From: an uncultured Rhodanobacter sp.
Lineage (GTDB): Bacteria; Pseudomonadota; Gammaproteobacteria; Xanthomonadales; Rhodanobacteraceae
Length of the DNA: 8,603 nt
Assembly: GCA_903827735.1 (NCBI GenBank)
Contig: CAIKJM010000182.1
Span: 1 to 8,603 of the forward strand
Direction: 5' to 3'
Part shown: positions 5,688 to 8,603 of the stretch, one piece after another
How the letters are laid out: the number at the start of each line of letters is the position of its first letter
Numbering within the stretch: the stretch's first letter is position 1
Program-made: the position numbers and the translations under genes
Notes under the pieces: model-generated
Seen by the model: only the letters and a program-made list of their open reading frames with translations
Databases searched by the model: none
What the model was told of the DNA's origin: nothing

Positions 5688-6683
5688 ATGAAAAACCCAA
5701 AAACTTCCGAGCCTGCGCCCAGCGCAGGTTCGTACCGGATCGCATCGGTAGCGACGCTTACGGGTATTCCCGCGCCGACCATCCGGATTTGGGAGCGCCG
5801 TTATGGCCTGCTTAGCCCCAACCGCAGCGCAGGCAACCTGCGGCTATACACGCAGGCGGACATCGATCGCCTGATATTGGTGAAGGCAGCCGTTGACGCC
5901 GGGCACTCCATCAGCACCGTCGCTGAGTTGAGCGCCGAGCAGCTGCGCGATCGAGCGCAGGACACACCACGTCGCGAGGTAGCAGACAGGGCGGTCCGAG
6001 CGACCGTCTATGGCGATGCCCTGGCAGGCGTTCTTTCCGAGGCGTGGAAAAATCGAGCGGATATTCAGGTCACGGCACGCCCGCTGGACGATGCGCTTGC
6101 CAAGCCGCCGCGAGCGGATGTGGCCGACGTGACGATTGTTGAAGTTGCGTCTTTGCACGACCTGTCGATCGATGTCCTTCGGCGCCTGAACAAGGCCAGT
6201 CGATCGTCGCTGACGCTGGTGATCTACGGCATCGGCGGAAGCAAGAGTCTTGCCGGCATTGATCGCGAGGGCATCATCGCTCTGCCTGCACCCGTCAATG
6301 CAGCGCACCTTGCGCGCCTGTGCCTGCTCAATTTTTCAGGGTTCGGCGCAGCACACGAGCCGCCGCGAAGCGCGGCACCCAGGCGCTACGACGATGCGCA
6401 GCTGGCGGCGATCAACCAGATGCCTAACGCCGTCGATTGCGAGTGTCCCAATCACCTTTCCGATCTGCTAATACGAATCAATGCATTCGAGCAGTACAAC
6501 TACCAGTGCGAGGATCGCAACGCCGAAGACGCTTCACTCCACGTGATGATGGCGGAGGCCTCGGTGCGGTGCCGCGAATTGCTGGAACATGCGCTGTCGC
6601 GTGCGATCGAGCACGCAGACTTGGAAGATTCGATACCGCAACCGGCGAAAGCGGCAGCCAAACCTGCTGGCAGGAAAAAATAA
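5688..6683 (+). CDS. MerR-type transcriptional regulator, LitR/CarH-like DNA-binding domain with non-cobalamin sensor region
   Basis: 331 residues. Residues about 15-80 form a MerR winged helix: YRIASVATLTGIP (16-28), TIRIWERRYG (31-40) and LRLYTQADIDRL (51-62). This is the type found in the light- and B12-dependent regulators LitR and CarH, which control carotenoid genes. Residues about 100-215 look like an alpha/beta fold (VTIVEVASL at 148-156, LTLVIYGIGG at 175-184). The W-x9-E-H and E-x-H-x-x-G signatures of CarH cobalamin binding are absent: W120 is followed ten residues on by A130-R131. A third segment (about 245-312) has CECPNHLSDLL (251-261), C274 and C295 in a helical domain that I recall from other proteobacterial MerR-like proteins; this is unchecked. 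The tail is Ala/Pro/Lys-rich. The start has only a weak ribosome site. It is divergent from the rhodopsin, so it is likely its regulator, with an unknown signal (redox, light or metabolite). Confidence 0.85.
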   Translation: MKNPKTSEPAPSAGSYRIASVATLTGIPAPTIRIWERRYGLLSPNRSAGNLRLYTQADIDRLILVKAAVDAGHSISTVAELSAEQLRDRAQDTPRREVADRAVRATVYGDALAGVLSEAWKNRADIQVTARPLDDALAKPPRADVADVTIVEVASLHDLSIDVLRRLNKASRSSLTLVIYGIGGSKSLAGIDREGIIALPAPVNAAHLARLCLLNFSGFGAAHEPPRSAAPRRYDDAQLAAINQMPNAVDCECPNHLSDLLIRINAFEQYNYQCEDRNAEDASLHVMMAEASVRCRELLEHALSRAIEHADLEDSIPQPAKAAAKPAGRKK

Positions 6684-6821
6684 GCGTCGTGTCGCTGACC
6701 AGCGTAGTCGGGAAACTGCTGATCCCGGGCGCCAATGTCATTGGCGACGCGCCGTCATCGCGGATCGCTTGCCAAACCCTCGATGCGGGCGTTTTGGTCT
6801 AAACGAGCGTGAAACACCGCT
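6684..6821. other. Convergent gap between the MerR-type gene and yeiH
   Basis: 138 bases lie between two converging stops. A short inverted repeat, CGCCAAT-GTC-ATTGGCG (6730-6746), is present but no T-run follows on either strand, so a terminator is not proven. A GTG-initiated 37-codon frame (6689-6802) is possible but has no close ribosome site and no recognisable product. Confidence 0.4.
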
Positions 6822-7859
6822 TCAAAGCTGCCCAATCACTCGCTGCACCAGCAAGCTGCTCACAGCCACCGCTACCCACACACCCAGCCCCAGCAGGATG
6901 GGCTTGATGCCGCTGGCGGCCATGCGGCGCAGATTGGCTGACAGGCCGATGGCGGTGAGCGCCACGATGATCAGAAATTCGGCGGCGAAATGGATCGACG
7001 GCTGGATGGCCAGGGGAATCAGGCCTGCCGTGCGCACGCCGGAGGCCACCAGAAACCACAGGATGAACCAGGGAAAGATCTTGGCGAGGCTGAAGTGGCT
7101 GGCGGAGCCCTCTCTCGCGGCATTGCGCTTTTCGCGCGCGGCGACGACAAACGCCAGCACCAGGCAGACGGGAATGATTAGCGTGGCGCGGGTCAGCTTG
7201 ACGATGGTGGCGAAGTCGCCGGCGGTCTTGCTGTAGCTGTAGCCGGCGGCGACCACCGACGACGTGTCGTTGATCGCGGTACCAGCCCACAGGCCGAAGC
7301 CGAGATCCGACAGGTGCATCAGGTGACCGAGCAGCGGAAACAGCAGCACGGCGACCAGGTTGAACAGGAAGATCGTCGAGATGGCGAAGGCGGTGTCGTG
7401 ATCTTCCGGGCGGATGATCGGGGTGACGGCGGCAATCGCCGAGCCGCCGCAGATCGCGGTTCCCACACCGATCAGAATCTTCAGCTTGTCGTGCACGCCC
7501 AGCCAGCGGCCTAGCAGCCATGCCGCAAGAAACGCCACCGTCATCGTCACCAGCGTGACGGAGAGCGACTGCAAGCCGGTCTTCGCCACCTGGCTCAGGC
7601 TCAGGCCGAAACCCAGCGCGATGATCGACCACTGCAGCACGTACTTGCCGGCAAAGGCGATGCCTGGCCGAAAGTGCTCGCCCGGCGAGGCCAGATTGCC
7701 GACGACTATGCCCAGCACGATGCCGATGACCGGGCCACCAACCAGCGGCAGCAGGTGCCCCAGCCAGAGCGCCACCAGCGCGATGCCGACCGCCAGGGCG
7801 AGGCCGGAGGCAATCGAATGCTGCTGTGTGGGCTGGATGTGGATGACCTGGGCGTTCAT
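6822..7859 (-). CDS. yeiH: YeiH/UPF0324-family membrane transporter (putative sulfate exporter family)
   Basis: 345 residues, matching this family of inner-membrane proteins, often labelled putative sulfate exporters. The true substrate is not firmly established in the literature I know. About nine or ten hydrophobic helices are visible, for example 16-58, 68-90, 98-119, 157-181, 226-240, 262-284, 293-306 and 319-341. Family-typical conserved stretches are GVGTAICGGSAIAA (131-144), NLVAVLLFP (167-175) and AGTAINDTSSVVAAG (192-206). ATG 7859 is preferred because AAGGA lies 8 bases upstream. Longer in-frame starts run into the divergent regulator and read as nonsense. It faces the YeiE-like LysR gene across 87 bases, the same arrangement as yeiH/yeiE in Escherichia coli, so it is probably controlled by it. 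It has no evident link to the photosystem. Confidence 0.9.
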   Translation of the reverse strand: MNAQVIHIQPTQQHSIASGLALAVGIALVALWLGHLLPLVGGPVIGIVLGIVVGNLASPGEHFRPGIAFAGKYVLQWSIIALGFGLSLSQVAKTGLQSLSVTLVTMTVAFLAAWLLGRWLGVHDKLKILIGVGTAICGGSAIAAVTPIIRPEDHDTAFAISTIFLFNLVAVLLFPLLGHLMHLSDLGFGLWAGTAINDTSSVVAAGYSYSKTAGDFATIVKLTRATLIIPVCLVLAFVVAAREKRNAAREGSASHFSLAKIFPWFILWFLVASGVRTAGLIPLAIQPSIHFAAEFLIIVALTAIGLSANLRRMAASGIKPILLGLGVWVAVAVSSLLVQRVIGQL

Positions 7860-7946
7860 GGCGTGTGTCCTTGGGATGCGCCATTGTCCTCGCCGCCATC
7901 CATCAGGAAAACTTGGAATATCTGATGGAAGCGATAAGATCGACTG
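7860..7946. promoter_or_regulatory. Divergent promoter region of yeiH and the LysR-type gene
   Basis: 87 bases lie between two divergent starts. It contains a perfect 8-base inverted repeat, TCCATCAG (7899-7906) and CTGATGGA (7922-7929), with a 15-base spacer. LysR proteins bind interrupted dyads of this sort in the divergent region they share with their target. TAAGAT (7935-7940) could be a -10 of the LysR-type gene, although that leaves almost no leader. Function is inferred from position. Confidence 0.55.
7899..7929. promoter_or_regulatory. Candidate LysR operator dyad
   Basis: Perfect TCCATCAG/CTGATGGA dyad centred about 55 bases upstream of the yeiH start and about 33 bases upstream of the LysR-type start. 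It is a reasonable binding site for the adjacent regulator, for autoregulation and yeiH control. Confidence 0.5.
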
Positions 7947-8603
7947 ATGATCAATATCAGCCCGCGCCAGCTCGAGGTGTTTGTGCAGATCGCTCTGCAC
8001 GGCAGCGTGCGTGCGGCGGCGGAGCGCCTGCACCTGACCCAGCCGGCCGCCAGCATGGCGCTGGCGGAAATGGAGCGTCAGCTCGATGCGCCGGTGTTTG
8101 CGCGCGAGCGCGGTCGTCTGCGACTGAATGCGCGCGGCCGCGAGCTGCTGCCGCTGGCGCAGGAGCTGCTGGAGCGCCACGCCGAGTTCGGCCGTCGCGG
8201 CAGCGAAGGGGCGGTGGCTCTGGCCGGCGAGCTGCGCATCGGTGCCAGCAAGCCCGTAGGCAACTACCGCGTCGGCGAACTGCTGGGCGCCTTTGTGCGC
8301 AGCCATGCGCAGGTGGCGATACGGCTGCGCGTGGCGAATACCGAAACCATCGCCGCGGGCGTGCTCGATCACAGTCTCGATGTCGGCTGTGTCGAAGGCC
8401 CGGTGACGCATCCTCTGCTGGAGGTGCGGCCATGGCGCGATGACGTGCTGGTGGTATGCGCGCCGCCGGATCATCCGCTGGCGCGCAAGCGCGGCCTGAA
8501 GCCGGCGGATTTTTTCGGCGCGCGCTGGGTCATGCGCGAGCCGGGCTCGGCCACGCGCACGATCAGCGAACGCGTGATGGCGCAGCTGCCGCCCGGAGAA
8601 ACG
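7947..8603 (+). CDS. LysR-type transcriptional regulator, YeiE-like (partial, C-terminus beyond the right edge)
   Basis: The frame is open from ATG 7947 to the window end, giving 219 of an expected roughly 300 residues. Residues about 3-62 are the LysR winged helix: SPRQLEVFVQIA (5-16) and GSVRAAAERLHLTQPAASMA (19-38), then FARERGRLRLNARGREL. The periplasmic-binding-protein-like effector domain begins near LRIGASKPVGNYRVGELL (96-113). LDVGCVEGP (144-152), PWRDDVLVVCAP (162-173) and WVMREPGSATR (194-204) closely recall E. coli YeiE, from memory. YeiE has been linked to sulfite defence and to its neighbour yeiH. The ribosome site is weak (GGAAG, 15 bases upstream). Local GC is very high (47 of 60 in the line at 8101). 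The exact ligand is unknown. Confidence 0.9.
   Translation, partial: MINISPRQLEVFVQIALHGSVRAAAERLHLTQPAASMALAEMERQLDAPVFARERGRLRLNARGRELLPLAQELLERHAEFGRRGSEGAVALAGELRIGASKPVGNYRVGELLGAFVRSHAQVAIRLRVANTETIAAGVLDHSLDVGCVEGPVTHPLLEVRPWRDDVLVVCAPPDHPLARKRGLKPADFFGARWVMREPGSATRTISERVMAQLPPGET

Noticed and set aside
5561..5815. TTG-initiated 84-codon frame before and into the regulator gene
   Set aside because: It overlaps the regulator's DNA-binding domain in another frame and shows no recognisable family. It has AGGA only 4-5 bases before the TTG.
6689..6802. GTG-initiated 37-codon frame after the MerR-type gene
   Set aside because: No close ribosome site, no recognisable product, and it could be chance in GC-rich DNA.
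7860..8474. 205-residue N-terminal extension of the yeiH frame
   Set aside because: It is antisense to the LysR-type gene, Gln/Arg/His-rich and without membrane helices. ATG 7859 has a ribosome site and gives the normal family length.
1..8603. CRISPR arrays, tRNA or rRNA genes, insertion sequences
   Set aside because: No regularly spaced repeats, cloverleaf-like or rRNA-like sequence, transposase or terminal inverted repeats were seen on either strand.

Overview
The window carries a compact microbial-rhodopsin photosystem with its retinal-biosynthesis genes, next to an unrelated transporter/regulator pair. The sequence is GC-rich (hand-counted lines of coding sequence run about 57-78 % GC). 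The rhodopsin is of the proton-pumping proteorhodopsin/xanthorhodopsin type. The phytoene desaturase, phytoene synthase, lycopene cyclase and beta-carotene cleavage enzyme are of the bacterial CrtI, CrtB, CrtY and Blh types, and the YeiH/YeiE-like pair is typical of proteobacteria. My best guess is a gammaproteobacterium, possibly from the Xanthomonadales/Lysobacterales side, but the genus cannot be settled from this sequence alone.

Layout. On the minus strand, read right to left: rhodopsin (4538-5281), a 203-base spacer with several stem-loops, then crtI (2853-4334), crtB (1876-2841), crtY (723-1886) and blh (1-723, cut by the left edge). The crtI-crtB-crtY-blh genes are separated by 11 bases, overlap by 11 bases and overlap by 1 base, so they are surely one transcript. 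The 406-base AT-richer region 5282-5687 separates the rhodopsin from a divergent plus-strand MerR-type regulator (5688-6683). After a 138-base gap comes a convergent minus-strand YeiH-family membrane transporter (6822-7859). This is divergent from a LysR-type regulator that resembles YeiE (7947-8603, cut by the right edge).

How it works together. CrtB joins two GGPP into phytoene, CrtI desaturates it to lycopene, CrtY cyclises it to beta-carotene, and Blh cleaves that into two retinals. Retinal binds the Schiff-base lysine of the rhodopsin and makes a light-driven outward proton pump. The GGPP synthase (crtE) is not in the window. It may lie to the left of blh or elsewhere. No carotenoid hydroxylase or ketolase is seen, and the rhodopsin has Trp where antenna-binding xanthorhodopsins have Gly, so the simplest reading is a retinal-only pump without a carotenoid antenna.

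The part most worth following is regulatory. The MerR-type protein has the winged-helix DNA-binding domain of the LitR/CarH photoregulators, but it lacks recognisable B12-binding motifs and carries a different middle domain plus a Cys/His-containing C-terminal domain. It sits divergently next to the rhodopsin. The rhodopsin upstream region contains a clean palindrome placed inside a 20-base promoter spacer, which is the classic MerR operator arrangement.
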